Assembly: GCA_964494345.1 (NCBI GenBank)
Contig: CAZBSI010000001.1
Coordinates: forward strand, 310,001-374,000
Direction of reading: 5' to 3'
Length of the DNA: 64,000 bases
From: DTKD01 sp964494345
GTDB lineage: Bacteria; Armatimonadota; UBA5829
Below, piece after piece: positions 8,654-16,878 of this stretch (positions are counted from its first letter, which is position 1; the number at the start of each line of letters is the position of its first letter). The notes beneath the pieces are model-generated. The model ran no database searches and was not told the origin of the DNA. It worked only from the letters and a program-made list of their open reading frames with translations. The translations under genes were made by a program, and so were the position numbers.

Positions 8654-9147
8654 AACGCCTGCCCAATGTAGTCTGGGCGCCGCTGGTCTCAGGGGTACTG
8701 ATGCTGGTGCCTGGGATGCTTGCGATCGTTACTGGTCAGGTGTGGTTGTTTCCAAGTCTGGGGCCGACTGCTTTTTTACAGGCAGAGGCCCCATCGCTTC
8801 GTATGTCCAAGCTCTACAATACTCTTGTAGGGCATTTTGTCGGAATTGTAGCAGGATATTTCGCGATAATCGCCTTAGGCCTGAACGGTGCGGACTCCGT
8901 GTTTGTAATCCATCACGTCAGCCCCGGCAGAATGTGGGCCTCGGTAATCGCAGTCACCCTGACCCTGGCAGGCCAGGTGATATTAAAGGCCGCCCACGCC
9001 CCCGCCGCAGCAACTACGCTTCTGATAACGATGGGCGGGTTTCAAAGAAAGTGGATAGACGTGGCCGATCTGGCAGTCGGGATTCTGATAGTAGCCCTTT
9101 TAGGCGAAATCCTCCGCCGGATAAGAGTCGCAGGCGGCGAGGGATAA
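8650..9147 (+). CDS. HPP-family membrane protein (putative nitrite transporter-like)
   Basis: A 165-residue integral membrane protein with about four helices, starting at GTG 8650 within the DUF488 stop region (4-base overlap). The segment FPSLGPTAFLQAEAP and the later AHAPAAATTLLITMG align with the HPP family (PF04982), some members of which transport nitrite into plastids or cyanobacteria. The name-giving His-Pro-Pro is changed here to His-Ala-Pro. Being encoded behind a nitric oxide reductase fits a role in moving a nitrogen oxide, but this is inference. It ends 37 bases before the convergent HEPN-domain gene. Confidence 0.65.
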   Translation: MKRLPNVVWAPLVSGVLMLVPGMLAIVTGQVWLFPSLGPTAFLQAEAPSLRMSKLYNTLVGHFVGIVAGYFAIIALGLNGADSVFVIHHVSPGRMWASVIAVTLTLAGQVILKAAHAPAAATTLLITMGGFQRKWIDVADLAVGILIVALLGEILRRIRVAGGEG

Positions 9148-9184
9148 TTGTGTTTTCAAAAGCAAAGATCCGATTGAAACTTCA

Positions 9185-10384
9185 TCAATTGTCGAGTCTC
9201 AGCTCATCCATCGCGATCTGGTCTGTCCAGCCTGTATATGACCTGCGGTCAGAGACATCGCCGTTATACCCCAGGTGATGTAGAATCACAAGGTCGGCGG
9301 CAAATAACATTCCGAAGTTGATAGCCAAGTGCTTTTCTCCCACGGCACCAATCTTTGCTGCTGTGCCTTCGTGAATTATGCAATTTCGAAGTTTTACAAA
9401 CATTTCTGGGTCTGCATTGATCTTGTTTTTACAAAAATCAGCCTGCTCAATAGTGTTTTCAATGCCGACACGAAAACTAACCTTGTTTTTTCTAATCGGC
9501 TTGTCAGAAAACAAATGACGCAAAATCTCCCAAGCAATAGCTAAATCAATCGTTGATTGTTCGAGAGTATCATACGATTTTGCAGACGCCAGGTAGGTTA
9601 TGGCAAGTGATAGGTGATCCCGCCGAGCATTGTCCATCTCAAGGAATACAGATGCCATCTTTTCTAAAGGCTTTTGTATATTCGTGGTATGTAGGACTTT
9701 GAAAGAAGATTTTGGTTGCATTGTCTGTTGGAGTCCTAGTAATCGAGCAGATCTGCCAAGTGAATCCGTTGCACGATATTGATGGTAAGAAACATAGCAC
9801 CCTTCAAGAAATGTAAGAAGCCTGTTAATTCTATTAGCTAACAAATGTAAGTTAGCGAGGCTTCCTTCGTTGAGTATAGTCAACTCTCCTGTTTCTACTG
9901 GCAAACGCCATTGTCGGGGAATGCTATTTGCTGCGTTTTTGTTTTCAGGATTAGCGACAAAATATACGGGGATGCCGACCGGCCTCAGGTCAAAGTTATC
10001 ACCGTAATAATTCAGCAACAGACATGAGAACTCTCTGATATTGTTGGTGTCAATCTCATCACCTATTTCGATCTGTGACTGAGGAAATAAAAATCCAGTA
10101 AATGCAGCATTTTCATAACACCGCTGTATGTAGAACAGATGCTTGCAGTTGGCGGACAGGCCATTTGTAGTATCACTGACGAACTCAAATGTGCCACTAG
10201 GTTGAATGAACGAAAATACTTTATGCACTGACTGATTTGTCGGCTTCAATTTAATCCTCGGTCCGAATGCCGGGGAATACACAATATCAAAGTCACTTTT
10301 TATCCACCCGCCTTCTCTGCTAACCAGCGTGCCATAGCAAGGGATTATCTCTGTGCGGGGCTCCAATTCTTTCTCGTCGTTCAT
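9185..10384 (-). CDS. HEPN-domain protein, ApeA-like candidate defence RNase
   Basis: A 399-residue cytoplasmic protein that I do not recognise over its first 230 residues. The ATG at 10384 has AGGTGG at good spacing; a TTG six codons upstream is also in frame but less likely. The C-terminal third is helical (roughly residues 255-395) and contains R333-N334-xxx-H338 in KLRNCIIHEG, which fits the RX4-6H active-site motif of HEPN ribonucleases. The layout, a beta-rich N-terminal region followed by a HEPN domain with a typical WEILRHLF-like helix, resembles ApeA abortive-infection proteins. The gene is visibly more AT-rich than its neighbours, stands alone, and sits about 160 bases from a tRNA gene, all consistent with acquisition by transfer. 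No partner toxin or antitoxin gene is seen. Confidence 0.6.
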   Translation of the reverse strand: MNDEKELEPRTEIIPCYGTLVSREGGWIKSDFDIVYSPAFGPRIKLKPTNQSVHKVFSFIQPSGTFEFVSDTTNGLSANCKHLFYIQRCYENAAFTGFLFPQSQIEIGDEIDTNNIREFSCLLLNYYGDNFDLRPVGIPVYFVANPENKNAANSIPRQWRLPVETGELTILNEGSLANLHLLANRINRLLTFLEGCYVSYHQYRATDSLGRSARLLGLQQTMQPKSSFKVLHTTNIQKPLEKMASVFLEMDNARRDHLSLAITYLASAKSYDTLEQSTIDLAIAWEILRHLFSDKPIRKNKVSFRVGIENTIEQADFCKNKINADPEMFVKLRNCIIHEGTAAKIGAVGEKHLAINFGMLFAADLVILHHLGYNGDVSDRRSYTGWTDQIAMDELRLDN

Positions 10385-10502
10385 AGAATCACCACCTGAC
10401 AATCAGTGCTATACTCAGTGCGGTCTGTAACTTACCATTAGCCACAGGTGTATCAGCCCACTTTAATTTGCCGGATGAAGCTTGGCGAAGTGTATTTGAT
10501 GA

Positions 10503-10523
10503 AACCGCTCGAGCAGTGCGGTT
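10503..10523 (-). terminator. Hairpin downstream of tRNA-Ala, possible terminator
   Basis: A 6-bp perfect stem (AACCGC/GCGGTT) with a 9-base loop lies 20 bases beyond the 3' end of the tRNA. In the minus direction it is followed only by TTTC, so the U-tract is weak. It may end tRNA transcription before the HEPN gene. Confidence 0.35.
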
Positions 10524-10542
10524 ATTCTAAGAAGAAGTAATA

Positions 10543-10618
<76 letters not shown>

Positions 10619-10720
10619 ATATCACCGCTAAATTATATCACTCCACAGCCACCCTGACAAGACCATATGTGAATTGTTCGCATTTAATGACAGCGGGCCA
10701 AATTAACAACACAACGGTGC

Positions 10721-10749
10721 TTGAAATGACTTCGCAAAGCTACTATAAT
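10721..10749 (+). promoter_or_regulatory. Sigma-70-type promoter for sugar isomerase gene
   Basis: TTGAAA, 17-base spacer, TATAAT. Predicted start of transcription is near 10756, about 42 bases before the ATG at 10798. Confidence 0.75.
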
Positions 10750-10797
10750 GCCCGTAAGTTCGATAGAGCATGCATGCCAGGACACGGAGGGTCTGCA

Positions 10798-11760
10798 ATG
10801 AAAGTTGGAGTTTTTACAGTACTTTTTGCCCAGAGGCCGCTTGAAGAGGCGCTGGATTATATCGCGGCTGCGGGCGTTGAAATGGTGGAGCTTGGCACAG
10901 GCAACTATCCCGGCCCTGCGCATTGTAATCCGGATGAACTGCTGGGTAATAAGGCCGCCCAGAAGAAACTGCTCGACGCGGTGGCGTCAAGAGGGCTGGC
11001 AATAAGCGCACTATCGTGCCACGGCAACCCGGTGCATCCGAACAAAGAGTTCGCAAAATCTAATCACGAAGTATTCCGCAAAACCGTCCAACTCGCAAAA
11101 GAGCTCGGCATTGAGACCGTTATCAACTTCTCCGGATGTCCGGGAGACGGTCCGAATGCGACCAAACCGAACTGGGTCACCTGCGCATGGCCGCCGGATT
11201 ATGCTGAGATTCTCGAATGGCAATGGAACGAATGCCTGATACCATACTGGAAAGAGCAGGCTGCCTTCCTCAAGGATAACGGCGTCAGGGTAGCTTTCGA
11301 GATGCATCCTGGTTTTTGTGTGTATAACGTGGATTCTATGCTGAGAATTCGCGAGGCCTGTGGCGACGCAATCGGATGCAACTTCGACCCCAGCCATTTG
11401 TTCTGGAATGGTGTCGATGTGTGCGCGGCCATTCGCAAGCTGGGTGATGCCATCTATCACGTTCATGCCAAGGACTGCAAGATTGACACGCTTAATACGG
11501 CTGTGAACGGCTGCAATGATACCACCTCTTATCTCGAAGAGTCCAAACGAAGCTGGATTTTCCGCACGGTTGGCTATGGTCATGATGCGCAGACGTGGAA
11601 AGACATTGTTAGCACGCTGAAGCTGGTGGGCTACGACCACGTGCTATCCATCGAGCACGAGGACAGCCTGATGTCGGTCAACGAGGGCTTCCTGAAGGCT
11701 GTGGCTTTCCTGAAAGATGTGGTCATCAGCGAGAACGCCGGCGAGATTTGGTGGGCCTGA
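10798..11760 (+). CDS. Sugar phosphate isomerase/epimerase (xylose isomerase-like TIM barrel)
   Basis: A 320-residue cytoplasmic TIM-barrel protein of the AP_endonuc_2 superfamily. The ATG at 10798 (MKVGVF) is preceded by GGAGGGT; the longer frame upstream overlaps the promoter and is rejected. Recognisable barrel segments are VEMVELGTG (strand 2 region), FEMHPGFCVYN with a probable metal-binding Glu, NFDPSHLFWNGVD (metal-binding Asp and His), YHVHAKDCKID and LSIEHEDSLM near the end. These metal ligands are intact. Monocistronic by spacing, with its own near-consensus promoter. The substrate cannot be assigned; relatives act on inositol or other sugars alongside Gfo/Idh dehydrogenases. Confidence 0.85.
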   Translation: MKVGVFTVLFAQRPLEEALDYIAAAGVEMVELGTGNYPGPAHCNPDELLGNKAAQKKLLDAVASRGLAISALSCHGNPVHPNKEFAKSNHEVFRKTVQLAKELGIETVINFSGCPGDGPNATKPNWVTCAWPPDYAEILEWQWNECLIPYWKEQAAFLKDNGVRVAFEMHPGFCVYNVDSMLRIREACGDAIGCNFDPSHLFWNGVDVCAAIRKLGDAIYHVHAKDCKIDTLNTAVNGCNDTTSYLEESKRSWIFRTVGYGHDAQTWKDIVSTLKLVGYDHVLSIEHEDSLMSVNEGFLKAVAFLKDVVISENAGEIWWA

Positions 11761-11912
11761 TCGACGCCTTTTAAGCTGTTGGCAAATTGAAAGGTAGCTG
11801 CCGTAGCTGGATTGTCCCCTGATGCGTTATTTGCGGCGAGGGGAGATGGTCTGTTACGGCTTCGCTGCCGTATATTACCGTTGGCTTCGGTTTGTCGAAA
11901 GGACTGCTGAGA

Positions 11913-11942
11913 TTGATCACGCAGTTCGATTTATGTTATACT
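11913..11942 (+). promoter_or_regulatory. Sigma-70-type promoter for ilvE-mcsA-mcsB(-clpC)
   Basis: TTGATC, 18-base spacer, TATACT, ending 21 bases before the ilvE ATG. A 6-bp stem with TTCGCT loop (11855-11872) lies upstream, of unknown meaning. No CtsR heptad repeats or CIRCE element are visible. Confidence 0.6.
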
Positions 11943-11963
11943 TTATTCACGGGAGCTGTTTTA

Positions 11964-12827
11964 ATGGACAAATGGGTATTCCTCAACGGCGAGTTTGTGC
12001 CGTCAGAGAGTGCGAAAGTTTCTATCTATGATCATGGATTTCTCTACGGTGATGGAGCATTCGAAGGAATCCGAAGCTACAACGGCAAGGCGTTTAAGCT
12101 GACGGCGCATGTCGATCGACTGTATAACTCGCTGAAGGCGTTGTGGATTGAACTGCCCTATGGGCGAGAGCAGTTTGCGGCGAACATTGAAAAGCTGATG
12201 AAGATGAACGAGGTAGTCAACGGCTATATCCGCGTCACAGTCAGCCGCGGGGTGACATTGGGGTTGGACCCGAAGAATATTAAGGGAGACCCGACTGTCG
12301 CGATCTCGACAGATAAGCTGTCCCTTTACCCGCAGTCAATGTACGAGCAGGGACTGGCGGTCGTCACTGTGGCGACCCGGGTTGCAAACCCGCAGGTGCT
12401 GGAACCCAGGATCAAATCGCTTGGCAAATATTTGTGCAACATTCAGGCTAAGATCGAGGCTAATCAGGTGGGTGCGGGCGAAGGCCTGATGCTCACCGAG
12501 GACGGATATGTGGCCGAATGCACGGGAGACAACATCTTTTACGCAAAGGACGGTGTGGTATATACTCCGCCGGCGTTTCTAGGAATCCTCGAAGGCATCA
12601 CCCGGCAGACGGTGATGGACTTGCTCCGTGAGATGGGAGTAGAGGTCGTCGAGAAGGTATTCACCCGGTTTGATTTATATACCGCTGATGAGTCGTTTTT
12701 GACGGGGACTGCTGCCGAAGTTATTCCGATGGTCGAGTTGGACGCGAGATCAATCGCCGACGGCAAACCTGGCGAAATCACAAACAAGCTGATAAAGGCG
12801 TTTCACGCTTATATAGCAAAACAGTAA
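11964..12827 (+). CDS. ilvE: Branched-chain amino acid aminotransferase
   Basis: PLP-dependent fold-type IV aminotransferase (287 residues) performing the last step of valine, leucine and isoleucine synthesis. The ATG at 11964 follows GGGAGC; the frame upstream is promoter sequence. The N-terminus FLNGEFVPSESAKVS-YDHGFLYGDG is typical. The PLP lysine is K151 in RIKSLGKY, and the conserved glutamate lies in VAECTGDNIF. The C-terminal FLTGTAAEVIPM motif, which binds the cofactor phosphate, is intact. It is the first gene of a tight run into mcsA (16-base gap), mcsB (overlap) and probably clpC, an unusual promoter-proximal partner for the protein-quality-control genes. Confidence 0.92.
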   Translation: MDKWVFLNGEFVPSESAKVSIYDHGFLYGDGAFEGIRSYNGKAFKLTAHVDRLYNSLKALWIELPYGREQFAANIEKLMKMNEVVNGYIRVTVSRGVTLGLDPKNIKGDPTVAISTDKLSLYPQSMYEQGLAVVTVATRVANPQVLEPRIKSLGKYLCNIQAKIEANQVGAGEGLMLTEDGYVAECTGDNIFYAKDGVVYTPPAFLGILEGITRQTVMDLLREMGVEVVEKVFTRFDLYTADESFLTGTAAEVIPMVELDARSIADGKPGEITNKLIKAFHAYIAKQ

Positions 12828-12843
12828 CAGGCATCCGCGTAAG

Positions 12844-13206
12844 ATGACTGACCTTTCTTTATGCGAGATCTGTTCAAGCCGGAGGGCGGAGATGATCGTG
12901 CTTCGCCGCCGGCCTGACGGCATTGACCGAACATTTGTGTGCTCCGAGTGCGCCAGTGAGCGGGCAAAGCTGTATGCAGGCACAGGCTTCGATTTCGAGC
13001 GTGTGATGACGCGAGTCGAAGAGGAAACTCTCGCTGATAAACCGGGTTATGGCTGCCGGGTGTGCGGCTGCACTCTAGCGGATATGATCGCTGACGGCAG
13101 GCCGGGTTGTTGTGGGTGCTACTCGCGCTTCTCAGATGAGATCAGGCGATCCATCAAAAGAGCACAGGGTCAGGCCCGCCACCTCGGTAAGGCGCCATTA
13201 AGATGA
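12844..13206 (+). CDS. mcsA: McsA-like zinc protein, activator of McsB (short form)
   Basis: A 120-residue protein with four cysteine pairs: C7/C10, C33/C36, C71/C74/C76 and C89/C90/C92. This is the arrangement of McsA, which binds zinc and activates the arginine kinase McsB. The segment after the last pair (RRSIKRAQGQARHLGKAP) matches the region just before the UVR domain, but the protein stops there. Canonical McsA continues with a UVR motif to roughly 170-180 residues, so this copy is a shortened form. It overlaps mcsB by 4 bases (ATGA), which supports the assignment strongly. Confidence 0.82.
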   Translation: MTDLSLCEICSSRRAEMIVLRRRPDGIDRTFVCSECASERAKLYAGTGFDFERVMTRVEEETLADKPGYGCRVCGCTLADMIADGRPGCCGCYSRFSDEIRRSIKRAQGQARHLGKAPLR

Positions 13207-14237
13207 TGCCCTACAACAAAAGCGCCCCCGAATGGATATTGGGAGAAGGCCCCGAATCCGATGTAGTGATTTCAACGCGCGCAAGACTCGCCAGGAGTCT
13301 GGCGGCATATCCGTTTCCCTCTCGATTGTCCGGGGAAGATTCGAAGATGGTGGTTCAGGAAGTGAAAGGAGCCTCGGTGGGGCTTACAAATCGCTTTCCT
13401 GGCCTGAAGATGATCGATATGGACAGGATGGACGCCGGTCGCAGGGATTATCTGCTCGATGCGCATCTTATTAGCTACGAACAGACCGAAGATCGGCCGG
13501 GAACCGCGGTTTTACTGGAGCCAGCGGGAATACTGTCTATAATGGTAAATGAGGAGGATCATCTTAGAATCCAGGTGATAAAATCCGGATTGGTCGCCGA
13601 AGAGGTTTGGGAGATGGCCGATTGGGCAGACGACGTTTTGTCTGCTGATTTGCGGTTTGGATATTCCAGTGAGTATGGATATTTGACTGCTGACGTGTCA
13701 AATGTTGGCACGGGGCTCAGAATAAGCGCAATGATGCATCTCGTGGGATTGGCCTGGAAGAATCGAATAGTCTCACAGTTGCGGGCTGCTTACGACTTGG
13801 GAGTCTCGGTGCGCGGGCTGTTCGGAGAAGCCAGTCTGCCCGTGGGAGACTTTTATCAGGTCTCAAACGAGATTACGCTTGGTTTTAGTGAAAGAGAAAT
13901 AGTGCAAAGAGTCGACTCAGTGGCACAATATCTACTGAGGGAGGAGAGAATCGCGCGCGAGGAACTTGTGGCCGAACAGCGAGATCGTCTGGTGGATCAG
14001 GCGAACAAAGCTCTTGAAGTCTTAAGACACTCGCGGTCGATATCTTCTGAAAAAGCGATAACACTGATGTCGCCGGTCAGATTAGCGGCATCGACTGGAC
14101 TTATAAAGGATTGCTCACCGAGACTGCTGAACGAACTACTGGTCGGGATGCGAGTCAACGTGAGCGATGGAATCCGTGCGGGGATTGAGCGTGCGGAATT
14201 ATTGAGAAACGAACTAACCGGCTTTAATGCGGGTTAG
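13203..14237 (+). CDS. mcsB: Protein-arginine kinase McsB
   Basis: Phosphagen-kinase-fold enzyme (344 residues) that phosphorylates arginines on damaged proteins to mark them for ClpC-ClpP. The ATG at 13203 overlaps the mcsA stop. Motifs seen: VVISTRARLARSL near residue 20 (ATP-binding arginines), the NEEDHLRIQ segment with the catalytic acidic residues, and a C-terminal region matching the McsB-specific phosphoarginine-binding part. Length is normal for the family. The gene lies between mcsA and clpC, the arrangement known from Firmicutes, but no ctsR repressor gene is present. Confidence 0.92.
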   Translation: MMPYNKSAPEWILGEGPESDVVISTRARLARSLAAYPFPSRLSGEDSKMVVQEVKGASVGLTNRFPGLKMIDMDRMDAGRRDYLLDAHLISYEQTEDRPGTAVLLEPAGILSIMVNEEDHLRIQVIKSGLVAEEVWEMADWADDVLSADLRFGYSSEYGYLTADVSNVGTGLRISAMMHLVGLAWKNRIVSQLRAAYDLGVSVRGLFGEASLPVGDFYQVSNEITLGFSEREIVQRVDSVAQYLLREERIAREELVAEQRDRLVDQANKALEVLRHSRSISSEKAITLMSPVRLAASTGLIKDCSPRLLNELLVGMRVNVSDGIRAGIERAELLRNELTGFNAG

Positions 14238-14323
14238 CTGGGGTATAACACAACAATGAACCTGATCGCCGTTATTGGCGTCTTAATATTGACCTATCCT
14301 ACAAGCAAAGGGGGGAACTGAGA

Positions 14324-16789
14324 ATGTGGCAAAGGTTCACTGAACGTGCGCGAAGAGTTGTCTTTTTCGCACAGGAAGAAGCGGGGCGACTGGGGGAGAA
14401 TTACGTCTCCACAGAGCATCTGCTGTTGGGCCTGGTTCGTGAAAATGACAGTGTGGCGGCGAGGATACTGGATCGCATGGGCGTCAGCCTCGGCAGAATC
14501 CGATCCGAGATTGAACGACAGGTCACACGTGGTGACGGTCGTCTCGGCCAGGATATGCAGCTTACTCCCAGGGCGAAGAGGGTAATCGATCTCGCTTACG
14601 ACGAAGCGCGCACTTTAAATAATAACTATATCGGCACCGAACACCTGCTGTTGGGCCTTATCCGAGAGGGTGAGGGGCTGGCGGGCAGAGTGCTGCAAAA
14701 GCTGGGAGTGGACCTCGAGCGCACCAGGCGAGAGGTTACGAGCCTGCAGGACGGGGAGACCACTGCTGCTCCGACCGCACGTGCGCGTTCCAAAACCCCC
14801 ACGCTTGATGAATTTGGCAGAGACTACACGGAGCTTGCCAGGCAAGATAAACTCGACCCGTGCATCGGCCGTGACAACGAGATCGAACGGGTGATGCAGA
14901 TTCTGTCGCGCAGGACCAAAAACAACCCCTGTCTGATAGGTGAACCGGGAGTCGGTAAGACTGCTATCGCCGAGGGGCTTGCGCAGCGCATCATATCCGG
15001 AGACACACCGGAGATGCTGAGAGATAAGCGTATTGTGGCTCTGGATTTGGCGGGGCTGGTGGCTGGCACCAAATATCGCGGCGAGTTCGAGGAGCGGATG
15101 AAGCGGGTGATGGACGAGGTCCGCAAGGCTGCTGGCGAAGTGATACTGTTCATAGATGAGTTGCATACGCTGGTCGGAGCCGGGGCAGCAGAGGGCGCTA
15201 TTGATGCGTCTAATATACTTAAACCCGCTCTTGCACGCGGCGAATTGCAGTGCATTGGCGCGACAACTATGGACGAGTTCCGCAAATACATCGAACGAGA
15301 CGCAGCGCTTGAGCGCAGGTTCCAGCCTGTGCAGGTTCGACAGCCCAGCATTGAGGAGACTATTGAGATCCTCAAGGGGCTGCGGGATCGTTACGAAAAG
15401 CACCATAGCGTGAATATCGAAGATAGCGCGCTTATATCTGCGGCACAGCTTTCTGACAGATACATCACCGATAGGTCGTTGCCGGACAAGGCCATCGACC
15501 TTATTGACGAAGCGGCTTCCAGGGTGAGGCTGAAGCTGGCGATGCCGCCGTCGGAATTGAGAACAGCCAAGCAGCAACTCGGAAAGCTTCAGGCCGAACT
15601 CAACTCTATTCCGAGCGGTTCAAACTACGACTTGGCGGCGGAACTCCGTGCTAAGGAACACGATCTTTCTGAGAAAGTAGCCACTTTGGATAAGAACTGG
15701 CAGGAAGAGCGTGAAAACGAGCCTAGAATCGTCGGAGAGGACGAGATCGCTCAGATAGTTTACTCGTGGACTGGCATCCCGGTTTCGCGGCTGGTCGAAG
15801 GGGAATCGGCTAAACTGTTGAAGATGGAGGATGTTCTGCACGGCAGAATCATCGGTCAGCATGAGGCAATCGTAGCGATTTCCAAGGCTGTGAGACGAGC
15901 GCGTTCGGGCCTGAAAGACCCGAAGAGGCCGATGGGCAGCTTCATATTCCTCGGCCCGACCGGCGTCGGAAAGACAGAGCTTGCGAGAGCGCTGACTGCG
16001 TTCTTGTTTGAGTCGGAAGATGCGCTGATACGCATTGATATGTCCGAATATATGGAGCGCTTCGCGGTATCGAGGTTGGTCGGTGCGCCTCCTGGGTATG
16101 TCGGTTATGATGAGGGCGGCCAACTGACCGAGGCCGTTCGCAGAAGACCGTATTCGGTGATCCTGCTCGACGAAATCGAGAAAGCGCACCCGGATGTGTT
16201 CAACATTCTGCTCCAGGTTATGGAGGACGGCCGACTGACTGATTCGCAGGGTCGCATAGTCGACTTCAAGAACTCTGTGATCATTATGACCTCGAATTTG
16301 GGTGCGCAGGCTATCCAGAGCGGAACAGGTATCGGTTTCAGAGGCACGGAGTCTGAAGAAGCGAACGTGAACTACGAGAGCATGAAGAACCGCATTATGG
16401 ACGAAATGAAGCGGACCTTCAGACCGGAGTTCCTCAACAGGGTAGACGAGACAATAGTCTTCCATCAGTTGACCAGGGATGAGATTCTGCAGATCGTTGA
16501 TCTGATGCTGGATAGAGTCCGGCAGCAGGTGACGACTCAGGGTATGGAACTTGAGGTTACGCAGCCCGTAAGAGAGTTGCTGGCACAGGAAGGCTTCGAC
16601 CCACAGTTCGGCGCGAGGCCGCTGCGAAGAGCGGTGCAGCGGTTGATAGAGGATCCGTTGTCCGAGGAGGTTCTTCTCGGCAGGTTCACCGTTGGCGATA
16701 CGATCCGCGCGGAAATCGAGGATGGCAAAGTCTTCTTCACGAAGGAAGCCGACCTGCGGACTCTGCCGGTGGAATCGCAATCTACATGA
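14324..16789 (+). CDS. clpC: AAA+ unfoldase ClpC
   Basis: ATP-dependent protein unfoldase (821 residues) that delivers substrates, including McsB-marked ones, to ClpP. The ATG at 14324 is preceded by GGGGGGAAC. Order of domains: two Clp_N repeats (residues 1-145; both contain TEHLLLGL), first AAA domain with Walker A GEPGVGKT (206-213), a middle UVR-type coiled region (about 405-455), second AAA domain with GPTGVGKT (544-551), and the C-terminal D2-small domain (QFGARPLRRAVQRLIEDPL). It starts 86 bases after mcsB; it could be read through from ilvE or have its own weak promoter. The UVR segment kept here may compensate for its loss from McsA. Confidence 0.96.
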   Translation: MWQRFTERARRVVFFAQEEAGRLGENYVSTEHLLLGLVRENDSVAARILDRMGVSLGRIRSEIERQVTRGDGRLGQDMQLTPRAKRVIDLAYDEARTLNNNYIGTEHLLLGLIREGEGLAGRVLQKLGVDLERTRREVTSLQDGETTAAPTARARSKTPTLDEFGRDYTELARQDKLDPCIGRDNEIERVMQILSRRTKNNPCLIGEPGVGKTAIAEGLAQRIISGDTPEMLRDKRIVALDLAGLVAGTKYRGEFEERMKRVMDEVRKAAGEVILFIDELHTLVGAGAAEGAIDASNILKPALARGELQCIGATTMDEFRKYIERDAALERRFQPVQVRQPSIEETIEILKGLRDRYEKHHSVNIEDSALISAAQLSDRYITDRSLPDKAIDLIDEAASRVRLKLAMPPSELRTAKQQLGKLQAELNSIPSGSNYDLAAELRAKEHDLSEKVATLDKNWQEERENEPRIVGEDEIAQIVYSWTGIPVSRLVEGESAKLLKMEDVLHGRIIGQHEAIVAISKAVRRARSGLKDPKRPMGSFIFLGPTGVGKTELARALTAFLFESEDALIRIDMSEYMERFAVSRLVGAPPGYVGYDEGGQLTEAVRRRPYSVILLDEIEKAHPDVFNILLQVMEDGRLTDSQGRIVDFKNSVIIMTSNLGAQAIQSGTGIGFRGTESEEANVNYESMKNRIMDEMKRTFRPEFLNRVDETIVFHQLTRDEILQIVDLMLDRVRQQVTTQGMELEVTQPVRELLAQEGFDPQFGARPLRRAVQRLIEDPLSEEVLLGRFTVGDTIRAEIEDGKVFFTKEADLRTLPVESQST

Positions 16790-16827
16790 TAAGCAGCCCA
16801 CTCATCGCGTAGTGAGCACTAGAACGG

Positions 16828-16854
16828 AAACGCCCCGCCTTAAACGGGGCGTTT
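16828..16854. terminator. Bidirectional hairpin between clpC and the convergent DUF4091 gene
   Basis: Perfect 10-bp stem AAACGCCCCG/CGGGGCGTTT with a 7-base loop. The stem's terminal A/T run supplies a short U-tract in either direction, suiting a shared terminator for two convergent genes. Confidence 0.8.
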
Positions 16855-16878
16855 CTGGCATGAGAGCAGTCTCAGAGG

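Noticed and set aside
11761..14323. CtsR or HrcA operators for the mcsA-mcsB-clpC genes
   Set aside because: Only an isolated TTGACC (near 14291) is present; no tandem GGTCAAA-type heptads or CIRCE inverted repeat.
14615..16801. Long open frames (320 and 393 codons) on the minus strand opposite clpC
   Set aside because: They lie fully within the conserved ClpC coding sequence, have low-complexity Arg/Leu/His-rich translations, and no ribosome-binding sites; they are shadow frames.
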